From Pyricularia pennisetigena (lineage: Eukaryota; Ascomycota; Sordariomycetes; Magnaporthales; Pyriculariaceae): a stretch of 64,000 nt of DNA. The notes under the pieces were generated by a model. The model saw nothing but the letters and a program-made list of their open reading frames with translations, was not told the origin of the DNA and did not search any database. The first letter of the stretch is position 1; each line of letters begins with the position of its first letter. The position numbers were made by a program, and so were the translations under genes. The stretch lies in NCBI RefSeq assembly GCF_004337985.1, contig NC_043742.1, positions 1,846,176-1,910,175 on the forward strand, read 5' to 3'. Shown one piece after another: positions 11,264 to 22,120 of the stretch.

Positions 11264-11581
11264 CTAAACAGTAATGTCACAGCGAAGAGCGCCGTTGCAG
11301 CTGGTTGCTATGCAAGACTTGAAGGCAGCATCACCGGTCTTGCTATTGAAGCAGTCCTGATGGCACAAAGTACACTATAAAATCGTCAATGGTTTGTCAG
11401 TTTGCTGCTTCTGCGTCATCTAAAACTCGGCTGAAGACTCTTTTTCTTTGTACTGGTGTGTTGGGAGAAGGATACATACCTCCTGTCGCGTACGCTGGCG
11501 GGGCTCGAGTACAGAGTCAACAGTCGGGGCGGCAAGGGCGACGGTGGCGAAAAGGGTGAAAAGGATGGTGGAGAACTGCAT
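11264..11581 (-). CDS. Small cysteine-rich secreted protein, candidate effector
   Basis: Two exons, 11480-11581 and 11264-11374, encode 70 aa; the 105-nt intron starts GTATGT and ends ATAG. Exon 1 gives a classic signal peptide (MQFSTILFTLFATVALA-AP) and a short pro-region with arginines (EPRQRTRQE) that could be trimmed by a Kex2-like protease. Exon 2 begins exactly at the first cysteine and encodes all six, spaced C-x2-C-x3-C-x12-C-x4-C-x5-C (residues 35, 38, 42, 55, 60, 66), ending RCDITV. Read without splicing, exon 1 runs into the intron and ends with no cysteine-rich domain. A TATAAAGGG element lies about 195 bp upstream on the same strand. Family not recognised. Six even cysteines after a signal peptide suggest an apoplastic disulfide-stabilised protein; an effector or antimicrobial role is inference. 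Confidence 0.72.
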
Positions 11582-11719
11582 TTTGCCTGTTTTTCGTGAT
11601 GAAAAGATCAAATAACTTCAGCCGGTGAAGATAATGAGTAAATAAAAGACAAGTCTAGCTTGTTGGATGGAAAATGTTTGTGTCGAGGAAGAATGGAATT
11701 TGTTTGAGTAGTGATGTGT

Positions 11720-11741
11720 GTGTGAGAGAGAGAGAGAGAGT
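11720..11741 (+). repeat. (TG)n(AG)n microsatellite in a promoter
   Basis: A short TG run followed by an AG run, located between the TATA-like element and the start codon of the cysteine-rich secreted protein, so probably in its 5' untranslated region. On the transcript strand it reads CT-rich. Confidence 0.7.
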
Positions 11742-11774
11742 AGATGGGCATGTTATTAGTAGTGATGGTCAGCT

Positions 11775-11783
11775 CCCTTTATA
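11775..11783 (-). promoter_or_regulatory. TATA-like element of the cysteine-rich secreted protein
   Basis: Minus-strand TATAAAGGG about 195 bp before the ATG at 11581. The match to consensus is good and the orientation is right; transcription start is not known. Confidence 0.45.
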
Positions 11784-14775
11784 GATTCTAGATATCAGCA
11801 CAGACAAGGCTCTGGTTCAAATGCTGTCTGCCAAGATACTCACAGACTCAAGGGTTTCCTAGAAAAAGACCCAGATGTCAAGCATGACTTGGTATGAGTA
11901 AATCTAGGTATTCATTTGCATATCCGGTGGACCAACCCAATATTTGCTCAATCCTCACTATCTCTTCCGAAACAGTTTCAGCTGGGTAGATATTTTAAGT
12001 CCTGGTGGACTAGCTACTGGAGTATTTTCCTTGCAAATCCCTGTTAAGCTTTTGTTCCATGTCCGGCCAAAGGACGTCAATGTATTTCTTTCTTTCTGGT
12101 TGTGGAGCTATCGCCGGCCACTACCATTGTTCCTAGCATTATGAACCCATCAGCGTTGTTTTCGGCCTTTGCGCTGGCTTTGGCGTGAATTGCTGCAACT
12201 AGATCAGAAGCTTTTCTTTTTTTTTTTTTTTTTTCACCGCACGTTGTAATCTTTAGTCATACAGATTGACACCTATCAACCCTTCAAATCACGAGTCAGA
12301 ATCTCGCTTGGCGAGACCTCAAAACATAACGCAGCTCTTGGTAAGGTTTCGGGCTTCAACCCTGAAATGGACTGTATAAGTCAATGCATAATCGACGTGT
12401 GGGGAGATGTATCTCTGATATGGCAAGTGGAAACCGCGTGGCTAGCAAGGTTGGTTGATCACAGCGACCGCCAAGAAGGTTAAGCTTAAAGGATGAACCA
12501 AAGGTGGTCAAATAGACACAGGAGACGAGCGATGAAGAGCGAAGGCCCAGGTTGTAATTCATTGCCAGTTCGGAAGATCAATGGATATTTACTTATTCAT
12601 GTTCAAGTTAAGCGAGATTATAAAACTATATACGAATGAATGAGTTTCTCGGGGACTTCGAAGATGCTCTTCTTGCCACACAGGATGCATCGTTGATTCA
12701 GTCTTGATAGTTTTTAGTCGATTTTCCATGTCAACAATGGCCCACCACTTGAGTCGATCGCACCTTGGAGTCAGCACTGATAAGCTGCGTGTTGCGACGT
12801 GTTCAACACCGCTGCTATGGTACTTACTGTACATTCTCGCAAGTTGAATAAGTAGCTTAAAACTTACGACTGCGGACCCCTTGTCCTCCAGATGAGAGCT
12901 ACTTTGACATGGACAATGGGCAAACAAAGTCTCATCCCGGCCACACAAAAGCCGAGTAAAGTTTCACCGATTGCATGTAACAATAGGGAGAAAAAAGCTG
13001 CTGGGCGTTTTCTGTCATATGATGCTTCTGCCGCTAAACTCGCATTGGCCCCGAGTCTTCGGCCATCAAGTCAATCACCTGATACGTCTCCCTTTCAAAC
13101 AGAGCGACCCAGTCTTCTATGGTCCTGATGGCTCACAGAGATACATGGCCCTCAGGAAGTTGAATCGAAAGCAAACTTTACAGAGATGCGGTGAGCACAG
13201 GGTCTTCTTTCCCGGAGAGATGGACAGTCTGACAAGGGCCATCTCAGGTTCTGTCTGTTATTGGCGTGGTGTTTACCGGATGTAGCATCCTGTTTTCTAT
13301 GTGAATAGTATTCGTCAAAAGTCCCCAGAAAGTGAAATCCAAGCAATTAAGCAGGACTTTGGATTGGCAATTTTTGGCTGAAGCAGCAACAGTCCGCTTA
13401 GGGGAGGGTTTGCTATACCTATTCCTAACAAGACTAGGAACAGCCCTTTGTAAGTGCAGCAAGTGGCGGTAATGGGTACACTTTCGGCTTCAAACCAGTT
13501 GAAGCTACTCCAAGTTTACCATGGTTCTCGAACCGAACACGATACCGTATCACATGAACCTCAGAGGCCCAAAATGGTGATTCGGACTAGGTGTTCTTCC
13601 TCTCTGGTAGTCCACACTATTGCAAATAGACAAAAGTATCACCCATGCTGCATGAGTAAGCGATTCAAGATTAAAGATAAACGAGCCTGCTGGATATCTC
13701 TTCCGAATCAGTCAGTGTCACGAGGGCTTTGACGCAGGAAGGTCAGACACTGGGTATTTGATACTACCGTGTCAATCTCGAAAGCCTGGACTGATTTTGC
13801 TTGCAAAGAAAAGAAAAAAAAACAGCCAGAAAGTGCCTTTTGTCCCAGAGGCTACAATCTGGCAGGCACATGGGATATTACTTTTCCCCAGTATTGTATT
13901 TTGCCTTTGATGGCCAGTCAAAGCGCCAGCACATCCTGTTTCATGCCTTTCGTGTCACAAAGTATATTTCCTCCATTCAATGCGACCTCTGTATCAAGAC
14001 TTCAAATTCATAAGTCCTGGATGACTACCGAGACCAAGTCCAAGGGCCTCGGGTTGGGTTGAGCAACTTGAGCTCCGGCAGCTATCAGATGTTCACCAAG
14101 GCATTTGCGCATCTCTTATAAGGGCTTTATAAGGTCCGGCTCGAGGGTGGTGCTCTTGCGAAATGGGATCGTCGCCTTGGTGTTACGGCTTTTGAACCAA
14201 GATCAAAAAGGGACGAATTATCAGAGTCAGAGAAGATGGTGAATGATGTATCCTGGAAGCCGGGCCGATATCGTTTTCGGAACTAAGTTGTAGAGTCTTT
14301 TCCTCTAGGTAAAATGAAGCTGCGCTTGTGGAACAACAACAGGTTCGCAGCAAAATTCCGGCGAGAGGGTTTGCTTGTTACTTTGAGAAATCGGGTTGTG
14401 GGAGTCGTGGCCCGTTTATCGCCTGACAGCAAGGTCTCGATCCTAGCTGCGGCCCGAGTGGCTGCTCCCGCGAAATACGGAAAAAAGTTTCGCTCTGTAT
14501 TTCACAATTTTGTCCAGTTCCCTCTTAGGCTTTGAGTGTTGTGCTTAGTTAATACGGTATTAATGTCGCTTCCCCCTTTTCATTTCTGGGCTGCCGGTCT
14601 TGTACAAAGAACTTGGTGATCAGCTCTCATTGCAACGCCTAGCATGCAAACTTGGATGCACACGTAAGCAATCCGTCTTCATTGACTAAGTTTCTTGCTG
14701 TATGGCCCTAGTTGCACGGCTTTCGTTGTAAATAGTATCTCAAAATCGCCTTCACCGACAGGTAGCCCTGATTAT

Positions 14776-15707
14776 CTACAAGATCATACCACCGTTGGCA
14801 CAGACGACCTGACCCGTACACCAGGCCGCGTCAGGCGTACAAAGCATACCGACGATTCCAGCAACCTCACTCGGGTACGCAGGCCTGCCGCCGCTCGTCT
14901 TGGCATCCTCGACAAGCCCCTGTGCGTCGATGCCCTCCCTCGGCCTCATCAGCGGCGTGTGCTCGATCCAGCCCTTGATCTGCGCCTTGAACTCGTCCGT
15001 GTTGGACGCGTACATGGGCCCCAGCACGGGTCCCGGGTTGACGGCGTTGACGGTGCAGCGTTCCGAGAGCTCACGGGCCCAGGTCCGCGTCATGGCCTCG
15101 AGGGCGGCCTTGGTGCCGCCGTAGACGCTCTGACCCACGAAGCCGGTAGCGCTGGACACGGAGGACAGGTTGACGACGCGGCCGGAACGGTCAGTAGGCA
15201 GGTACGGCTCCGCAGCCTGCATGAGGAGCAGCGGTCCGAGAACGTTGACCCGGTACGTCTTCTCGAACTGCTCAGTCGTGAGGTCCGGGATCTTGTCGTT
15301 GAGGGCGATGCCGGCGTTGTTGACGATGATGTCGATCTGGAAAGGTCGATCGCTGTTGGCCGAGGTGAACTGCTCCTTGGTAAGTTTGATCAGCTCAGCG
15401 GGCCCGCCTGGGGTGCCGAGGTCAGCCTGGACGATATAGGTCTTGATGCCGTGTTGGCTGATCAGGCTGTCGGACAGCTCCTTGGTGATGGATTGAGACG
15501 ACGAGGATGTGTAGTTGAGAACCACATCGCTGCCCTTCGCGGCCAGATTGGCAGCGATGGCAGCTCCGATACCTGGGATCTAGGTTAGCAGATGGGTACT
15601 TTTTGAGAACTTACTATGGTGTTTCAAAAGGTGGAATATTAAATAAAGCTTTTACCTCGAGAGGACCCCGTCACCAACGCCAGCTTTCCCTTCAACAGGC
15701 CCGCCAT
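14776..15707 (-). CDS. Short-chain dehydrogenase/reductase (SDR)
   Basis: Two exons, 15656-15707 and 14776-15572, encode 282 aa; intron 15573-15655. It is a classical SDR with cofactor motif TGSSRGIG near residues 14-21, NNAG near 102-105, catalytic serine in the VVNLSSVSS block near 155 and the Y-x3-K pair at about 168/172 (VYGGTK). The NPGPVLGPM segment follows. The arrangement is closest to fungal 3-oxoacyl-(ACP)-reductase-like and hydroxynaphthalene-reductase-like SDRs; substrate is not predictable. N at the position after the Rossmann motif (VVLNYTSS) suggests NADPH. It has no biosynthetic neighbours. Confidence 0.88.
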
Positions 15708-16534
15708 GACTGCTGCGTATCTCCGCTAATCTAGTGATGAGTGATGAGAAGCAAGTATATCTGTCTCTCTGATCGGTTACCAAGGGCACTTGAAGTAGCA
15801 CTCTGTTGAGACACTGAATGGATGGTAATATAGTATTGGGAAGGCAGACTATGAATATCTAGGATGGAGAAAACATCCTCGAAATTTCGGACGGCACACA
15901 AGCTCAGTTAAGTACATAGTGTCGTCCGCAATTATCCACCAGCCGATACGCGACGAGACGGTTGCACCCGATGGGAAAAGGGCTCATGAGGAAGTCTAGT
16001 CGATGGATTGTGGTGCTCTCAGAGGCCCGGAATGCCCCGCAGTCGCATACTGTTCAAGCTTCACTGCCCCGCGGTTGGGTTAGCTGGCCCTGGCCCGCCC
16101 CCACAGCCTTTTGAGCGCTCGGCCGATTTCAGGCCGACATCCGACTTTGTGCAAAGGTGGCGTACCCTTGTTCAATTTTGACGCTTGCCAAGCCAAAGCA
16201 CTTTGTCGGAGACTTGTGGCGTGCCGTTCCGAGCTCGAACTGCTTTTTTTGGAGCTCCACGAAACGAAGCTATCGCCAGTCCTATCTGTTCTGCAATCTT
16301 ATGTCTAGGAGTAGGTTTGCAGCCCCGCGAAAACGACGCGAGCAAAAACAGCTCGGCTTCCAATCGATCGAGCCCTAGATTTAGCCTTTCGCGCCCTTCA
16401 TTACCTCGCTGCGTAGTGCGCAAATTGGACCAGACCCCGCTGCGGTCACCAGAAATTAAGTCATCGACGCCAGCCTTGCGTTGTCACATACAACAAGTGT
16501 TCGCGCCAACAAAGCCTGCTGCACCTCCGTCAGA
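15708..16534. other. Divergent promoter region, SDR / Naa10
   Basis: About 0.8 kb between two divergent starts. Short overlapping ORFs around 16.1-16.5 kb run through the 5' region of the Naa10 gene. None has a domain. Confidence 0.45.
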
Positions 16535-17312
16535 ATGGATATCCGCGTCATTAGATCCAGCGATATCCCGCTGATACAGCATGCCAACCTCGAGAACTTG
16601 CCCGAGAACTACTTCCTAAAATACTACCTCTACCACGCGCTCTCATGGCCGCAATTATCATACGTGGCCGTCGACATCTCACGGCCCAAGAAGACGCCAT
16701 ACGACTACCCCAAGATCGTAGGCTACGTTCTCGCAAAGATGGAGGAGGACCCTTCCGACGGCATCCCCCACGGCCACATCACCAGCCTGAGCGTGATGCG
16801 CACGCATAGGAGGTTGGGTATTGCCGAGAAGCTAATGAGGCAGAGCCGTGAGTGATACCGGAACTATGCAAGTATAATATATGAGGATAACCATGACACT
16901 GACCTGGCCGGCTGGGGGAATTTGAAATACAGAACAGGCAATGGTCGAGACCTTTGGTGCGCGCTACGTCTCCCTGCACGTGCGTGTCTCCAACCAGGCC
17001 GCCATCCACCTGTACCGCGACACCCTGGGCTTCAAGAACGAGAAGACGGAGAATAAGTACTATGCCGACGGTGAGGACGCGTACTGCATGAAGCTGGACC
17101 TCGACTTCATCCGCGATCAGCTGCGCCAGGAGACCGAAGAGGAGGCCGACGGAGAGGCTCAGGACGAGGGTGAGGCTGTTGGTGACGTTGGCAAGGACCC
17201 CAAGACGGCCAAGAAGGGCAAGGCTGGCGAGGATGCGGACAAGATGAGGAAGGTCAAGGTTGGTAGGGCGCTGGGTGTCGGTGAGCTGGTCGAGAGGGTG
17301 GAGAGTAAGTAG
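16535..17312 (+). CDS. ARD1: N-terminal acetyltransferase A catalytic subunit (Naa10/Ard1)
   Basis: Two exons, 16535-16847 and 16933-17312, encode 230 aa. Start [15 protein letters not shown] matches the conserved Naa10 N-terminus, followed by [19 protein letters not shown]. The acetyl-CoA loop RRLGIA sits near residue 92. The splice rebuilds the conserved S-R-Q-Q-A-M, followed by [16 protein letters not shown]. Naa10 with Naa15 forms NatA on ribosomes and acetylates N-termini exposed after Met removal. The tail after about residue 155 is a Lys/Glu-rich disordered extension, as in other fungal Ard1 proteins. The ORF is open 54 nt upstream to another ATG (16481), but the canonical family start is 16535. 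Confidence 0.93.
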
Positions 17313-18712
17313 CGGACTGGGCTACTTTCGATGGGTATGCAAATATCGCGTACCCATGCACTGGCACCTATTCATGGGATGGATTCTGATTGTTTGTTCA
17401 GTCTTCCATGGATGGATCTCTTGAACATATATTATCATCACCTCGGCCATTACCGTACCCAGTGGCAAGAAACGAATTAACGCCAAGACGCCAAAAATTT
17501 GGTGAACAAAAAAGGCAAAGAAAGCAACCAAGGACACAAAGTTCTCTATGGAAACCCCTCCGCCTAAATATGTTCATCAGGCTTCTCGCCATGGGGACAT
17601 GTTCACGAGGAAACCATTGCGAGTGCAATTAATATACTCAAAAGTATTACTACCTCAACTTGTATCTCCTTTCGAAAAGGGCCTAATGGGTGGATAGACA
17701 AAACAAAAACTTACAACATCGAGGATTCCCCAGTGGTCACCCAGATGAGTGCTAGTTCGGCCCTGGGACACTTGCTCCACATGCTTGCTCCTAGGCAAGG
17801 AATCAACCGTCAGTGGTATTCGCCTTATAGACCTACACGTGACCGATGACGCAAAGGATGGCTATGTAGCGTGTCCCTGAACCTAGAAACGAGCCAGGTA
17901 CAAATCTCTCTTCTCCAACGCAATAATATAATACAGTCATCTCTGTGCATGTTATTCTAGCACTAACAGCAACAAATTTCTTGATAAAGGGAAGAAAAGC
18001 AACCGATCTGGTCGCTATCTCATTGTAGAAGAACTTTGACAGTGAAGCTCAGCAAGGGACCGACAGCAGCCCCAGATGACAGATTTCGGGCTTATTTTAT
18101 CTTTGTTGTAATTATGGGATATCTGCAAACCGATGGCTTGTTGCTGATTCTGCTACCTTAAAATCACATCACCGGCCAATAATACCCTTTAGGATTAAAA
18201 ACCAAAGTCCTTTAAAGTAGTAACTTCCTTTTCTTTCTTTTTGAGATATTCTGTTTCGTTATCGCAATGATATGGCAAAACCTCTATCGCTCTGGCTTAC
18301 CTTGACTTATGGATTATTACTACAGTCTACTATCCCCAGTTCGCCGAACCCGACTCTTCAAACTATGCTGGAATAGTGAATGAAAAAAAAATATCATGCG
18401 CCTTGATTCCCTTCTGCTTCTTTGGCGTTTTGAACCAATCCTGCCCTCCCAAACTTGGTATTGGAGAAAAATTTGTCGATATTTGGGATCCGCGGCGTCC
18501 AGAAAACGGAGGTCTTCGCCTCCCAAAACGGACGCTCCTGCTTCCCTCTGCTCCCTACCAAGCCTCAACTTGCCATCCTTTGTTTTTTTAAAAAAAAAAA
18601 AAAAAACAAAGTACCTGCTAAGGGTCCGTTTATGTAGGCATCCAGACGCAGTAGGTTTTCAGCTAAGCGGCCTCCATAAACGGGCAGAGCACCCCCCGAA
18701 AGCCCGCGGGTG
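17313..18712. other. Intergenic stretch with a 5S relic
   Basis: About 1.4 kb between convergent genes. It contains a minus-strand 5S 3'-half relic (17710-17763) and a T7/A17 tract (18583-18606). No coding region is supported. Confidence 0.5.
17710..17763 (-). pseudogene. 5S rRNA pseudogene, 3' half, minus strand
   Basis: The reverse complement reads AGGGCCGAACTAG..., then GGGTGACCACTGGGGAAT and CCTCGATGTTGTAAG, matching the 3' half of the 5S gene at 33218-33336 with several substitutions. The 5' half is replaced by unrelated sequence. The break lies at nearly the same 5S position as in the copy at 786-850. Confidence 0.8.
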
Positions 18713-19339
18713 CTAGTTGGTCGGGCTTTTCCGCGCGTCCAAACGATAGGCGGGATGGTCATGAATTTTGGAAGGGTCGTATTTTGGAAGTTCGTCGAAC
18801 TCGCAGCTCAATATAACTCTGGCCAAGTGCACGACCTCCTTTTGCGCCTGCTCGGCGTCGATGCGGACGTCGTTTTTGTCCCCATCCCAAGTAATGGCGC
18901 CGACTTTGGCGCCTCCGTCTTGTCGGTCTAAATCGTCGCTGATGCCTTCGAGGTGCAGGATGTAAATCTCGTCCCCGGTCCAGCTCCGGACGAAATGGAC
19001 AGAAACTGACCCGTCCTTGTCCGTATGCTTCTCGACCACGACGTCCCACTTGTCGTCCATGTCTTCGGCCTCCAACCCGGCCATGAGTTTTTCGACGTCC
19101 TTTTTGCTGATGCGGATGCCCCAGGGCGCCGTCAGTCGCTCGTTCATGGGCGTTATATCACGCTCTTCGTATGCCGCCATCGATAATCTGCGCGTAACGA
19201 AGCTGCGGGATGGCTGTGGGATTGGTGTGCGAGGTGTGCGAGAACGCACGGGTGGGCTACAAGTTGCGAAATATGCCTTGAGATTGAGGGAGCAGACAAA
19301 TCTAGCCGCCGACGCTTTTAAACTCAGAGCGTAACTCAT
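18713..19339 (-). CDS. Fungal hypothetical protein, possible mitochondrial presequence
   Basis: A single exon of 208 aa from the ATG at 19339. The first ~50 residues are Ser/Arg/Pro-rich with almost no acidic residues and end in SFVTRRLS, resembling a mitochondrial presequence. An internal ATG at 19180 (MAAYEERDITPMNERL) could start a shorter cytosolic form. The body is acidic and soluble, with blocks such as APWGIRISKKDVEKLMAGLE, KWDVVVEK and VHFVRSWTGDEIYILHLE, and ends near DHPAYRLDARKSPTN. I do not recognise a named family. The evenly distributed hydrophobic pattern and good codon use indicate a real gene. Confidence 0.72.
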   Translation of the reverse strand: MSYALSLKASAARFVCSLNLKAYFATCSPPVRSRTPRTPIPQPSRSFVTRRLSMAAYEERDITPMNERLTAPWGIRISKKDVEKLMAGLEAEDMDDKWDVVVEKHTDKDGSVSVHFVRSWTGDEIYILHLEGISDDLDRQDGGAKVGAITWDGDKNDVRIDAEQAQKEVVHLARVILSCEFDELPKYDPSKIHDHPAYRLDARKSPTN

Positions 19340-20001
19340 TGGGGCCAAGCCAAGTTGAGAGATGAGTTTTTGTCATCGTCATCATCGTCATGATTGGCGG
19401 GCCTGGATTGTTTATTTATAACGTTGTTGGACAGGCTGGATAGTACCAAACCTAAGTAGGCAGGTAGGCGGGTATGCTGGAACTCCTGAACCCCTGAACC
19501 CCTGTACAGCAGGCACCTTTTGCAAATAGGTGTTTGGCTGATTACTTGGAGGCTGCACGTACGAGGCACAGCGCCCAAGTGATTAACAAACAACTACAGT
19601 AATTAAAAACAAAGAAAAAAAACAACCCTTGAAAGCAAATTCCAGCTTATAGAGGAAATATCTCAATCCTGTATTTCATATGTGTAATAAGTACGTGATA
19701 TGGTTAGTTAATTAGATAAGTCGAACGTAGCCATATTGTATTCCAACACAGCTACAATTGCACGCCATTTTCTTGATTTGCAGGACAGAAACCAAAAGTC
19801 GAAGACGACGTATTTTGAATCAATATTCAACTTTATCTGTGTAATTCCATATATTTATGCGAACCCATCCCTTTGAATCTATATACTCTGTGAACCCACT
19901 TTCTTGTCCGATTTGTCGTAAATCTAAGTTAAATAAGTGTCCGTGTATTTGTTGGCCAAAACCATGAGCTGCAATCCGGCTCGTTATGCTCAGTTACATT
20001 G
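19340..20001. other. Intergenic stretch
   Basis: About 0.66 kb, AT-rich, between two same-strand genes. It contains the 5' region of the hypothetical protein and the 3' region of the secreted ART-like gene. A short CATCGT repeat lies near 19370-19390. No gene seen. Confidence 0.45.
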
Positions 20002-20652
20002 TTAGTTGCCGCCACTGGGGGGTGACGCCGACTTGTAGTTCGGGTTGTCGATCGACGTTCTCGTCCCCTGGCTGATAAAGTCGACTTTTTTAACGGTTTT
20101 CGACGGGATTGAACCATCGACTGAAATTTCTTGCTGGTTTGCATATTTGTTCTTCATTCTGCGGTCCTCATAGGCCTTGTTAACGTCCGTTGTGGGAGGA
20201 GGGTCCAGGGCACCCCGATCGATCGTGAGAAACGTCCCGGATTTCCTCCTCTCTTTGTTTTTGTTTACGAATTTGCCGGCTTGCTTGGCCGATTCCGAGG
20301 TTGAGATCAGAGGGGTTCGATCGTTGCCTGGTCCAAGTTCTCCGGTGGTCTCGACGTGCGCTCTCATCGTATCAAACGGGGTAGCCAAGTGTATGGGACC
20401 GTCGGGGTGATAGGCGCCTTTCGGCTTCACTGGCTCTCCTTGAAGCACCCCCTGTCCCACCGCTTTCGTACTACCTCGAAACACATTATTTTGAGCGGGC
20501 TCTTGTTTACTCGAGGAGGCTTGTGCGGCTTTTGCGGCCTCTGGCTGTGCAGGGGTCTTTGATGGGGAACCTGCGGGCACAGGCACAGGGATAGGAGCAG
20601 CGGTGGCTGCCAGAAGCAGGCTCAATAGAGCCATGGCCTTAGAGAAATGCAT
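20002..20652 (-). CDS. Secreted protein resembling an R-S-E ADP-ribosyltransferase
   Basis: A single exon of 216 aa with a clear signal peptide (MHFSKAMALLSLLLAATAA, cleavage near A19), a Pro/Ala/Ser-rich linker and a soluble domain without cysteines. The domain carries, in order, VFRGS (R59), an ISTSES block (STS at 117-119), a strand-like SGTFLTIDRG, and NQQE (E175) followed by ISVDGSIP and VKKVDFI. That order is the layout of R-S-E mono-ADP-ribosyltransferases: NAD-holding Arg, STS motif, and [QE]-x-E near the end with a following strand. Phytopathogenic and insect-associated fungi carry expanded families of such secreted proteins. Spacing is compact and the loop between R59 and STS is atypical, so it may be a divergent or inactive form. 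Host-directed function is inference. Confidence 0.6.
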   Translation of the reverse strand: MHFSKAMALLSLLLAATAAPIPVPVPAGSPSKTPAQPEAAKAAQASSSKQEPAQNNVFRGSTKAVGQGVLQGEPVKPKGAYHPDGPIHLATPFDTMRAHVETTGELGPGNDRTPLISTSESAKQAGKFVNKNKERRKSGTFLTIDRGALDPPPTTDVNKAYEDRRMKNKYANQQEISVDGSIPSKTVKKVDFISQGTRTSIDNPNYKSASPPSGGN

Positions 20653-20905
20653 TTTTCTGGTTTCTTTTCGGTTGGTTCAGGGGAAGAAAAGGCAAAAGTT
20701 GGCAAGCAGCGTTGGGTGGCAGTTATCCGGTGGCGGTTATGATAGAACAGTTGAAGGAGTAAGAATAAGGCGTTGAAGGGAATATGGGAAGATTCAATGT
20801 CAGGATGAGGCGATGCACTTGTAGAGGTTTGAAGCTGGTAGAGTAGATGAGGATGGAAGCTGTATACCAAGAGACAGACGGTTGAATAAAAGGCATGGCT
20901 GCAGC

Positions 20906-20913
20906 TCTTTATA
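20906..20913 (-). promoter_or_regulatory. TATA-like element of the ART-like secreted protein
   Basis: Minus-strand TATAAAGA about 255 bp before the ATG at 20652. Orientation and spacing fit a fungal promoter with a long leader; not proven. Confidence 0.35.
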
Positions 20914-21730
20914 CATCTCGACAAAGCCTTCAAAACTGCTTCGCGTCCGCTTACTGTGGCGGTTTAACTGTTACTTACACAGACGACTGTGATCGTAGTA
21001 AAACAGCCGACTTACCGGATGCCCTCGTCGTGTCTTGACCCTTGCTGGCCGTGGCAGGACATAATCTTGTCAGATCTTGTTGTCTGCCCTTGCTCTCTTC
21101 CTTCTGGTCAGCACGTGGTCCATAGTAAGAAGTGGGATCACCAACATGTAGTTGTAAGTTGCGGCAGTGCGCTTTCCAAGGGCTGTCTATGGGCAGTGCA
21201 GGTGGCTCAGCAATATACATCTTTTGCGCCTAAGCCTAAGAGCAATGTTTTTATCACTAACATCTAGCAGGGTGACAATGGAAATGCTGGTCCCTACTAG
21301 GGGATTTGTGGTTGGCAGCTCCTTTCAGCGCGAAATTTTACTGTCCAGTATTATTGCTTGCCGAGAAGGGCACTTGACGGCATGGGAATCGGGCGACTAC
21401 CCAATACAGGAAGCCGACAAGTATAGTAAACTCTCTCTGCCTCCGGGCTTGTTCTCGGCAATGGCACTAGGGATTGTGCCTTGATATACCATAAGCTTAC
21501 GCGAGAGATAATGGGCGTCATTTGTTTGAAATATGGATGCCCTCCGCAGGCAAATTTCCTTTTCGAGATACACAACCAAGGCAGCGTATCGCTGGCGTGC
21601 TCTTGCGACTTTGGCGCCAGAGCACGCCTCAAATTAACCCGTAGCGGGCTTTTGCTACTTTCAGAAAGTCCCCGGGCCTTTTTCTGCAAGGAGCTCTAGC
21701 TCTGTGGGGACGCGTTATTTTGGGATGTAC

Positions 21731-21820
21731 AACAACTCTTGTAAGCGAATTGCAAGAGCACAACAAGAGCCTTGAAGAAACTCAGCGATCCTGTCGATAC
21801 CGTAGAGAGTCCGTAGGTTG
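21731..21820. repeat. Diverged direct repeat, copy 1
   Basis: About 90 bp beginning AACAACTCTTGTAAGCGAAT and ending CCGTAGGTTG. A second copy about 295 bp downstream aligns along its length with small indels. An A26 tract follows about 120 bp later. Confidence 0.65.
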
Positions 21821-21941
21821 GGGCAGGCTGTCTGAGTAGCTTGCTAGAGTGATGGGTCCAATAATGCCCGTAAATACAAAATAACGATACGTCTGAAACG
21901 AAGCAAATGGGTTGATCAGGTCTCCACGGGAGGACCTGAGT

Positions 21942-21967
21942 AAAAAAAAAAAAAAAAAAAAAAAAAA
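21942..21967 (+). repeat. A26 homopolymer after repeat copy 1
   Basis: Run of 26 A between the two direct-repeat copies. With the A15 run after copy 2, it gives a repeat-then-A-tract pattern. Confidence 0.9.
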
Positions 21968-22024
21968 GCCAAAGTCCAGCCAGAAATCGTGACGAGCTTT
22001 GAATCCTGGGTGCGGGCACCATAA

Positions 22025-22120
22025 AACAACTCTTCTAGGCGAGTTGCAAGAGAACAAAAAAGTCTTCCAAAAATCAGAAATCTTGATAATCCTGTAGTAA
22101 CGTAGAAAGTCTGTAGATTG
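22025..22120. repeat. Diverged direct repeat, copy 2
   Basis: About 96 bp beginning AACAACTCTTCTAGGCGAGT and ending CTGTAGATTG; it aligns to copy 1 at 21731-21820 with many substitutions. It is followed by an A15 tract at 22169-22183. Confidence 0.65.

Larger units (their letters stand above)
11582..14775. other. Intergenic stretch, 3.2 kb
   Basis: Contains the promoter of the cysteine-rich secreted protein, a T18 tract (12217-12234) and only short domain-free ORFs. ORFs at 12.6-14.1 kb lack start context, splice partners and recognisable motifs. I see no gene. Confidence 0.45.

Noticed and set aside
14695..15588. 297-codon plus-strand ORF opposite the SDR gene
   Set aside because: Shadow of the GC-rich SDR coding frame; the minus strand has complete SDR motifs.
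14776..17312. Secondary-metabolite cluster around the SDR and methyltransferase
   Set aside because: No polyketide synthase, peptide synthetase, terpene cyclase or P450 in the window; the genes are 12 kb apart with housekeeping neighbours.
21942..21967. A tracts read as tails of a known SINE or LINE family
   Set aside because: Flanks of the tracts are unrelated to each other apart from the one direct repeat, and no target-site duplications are visible.
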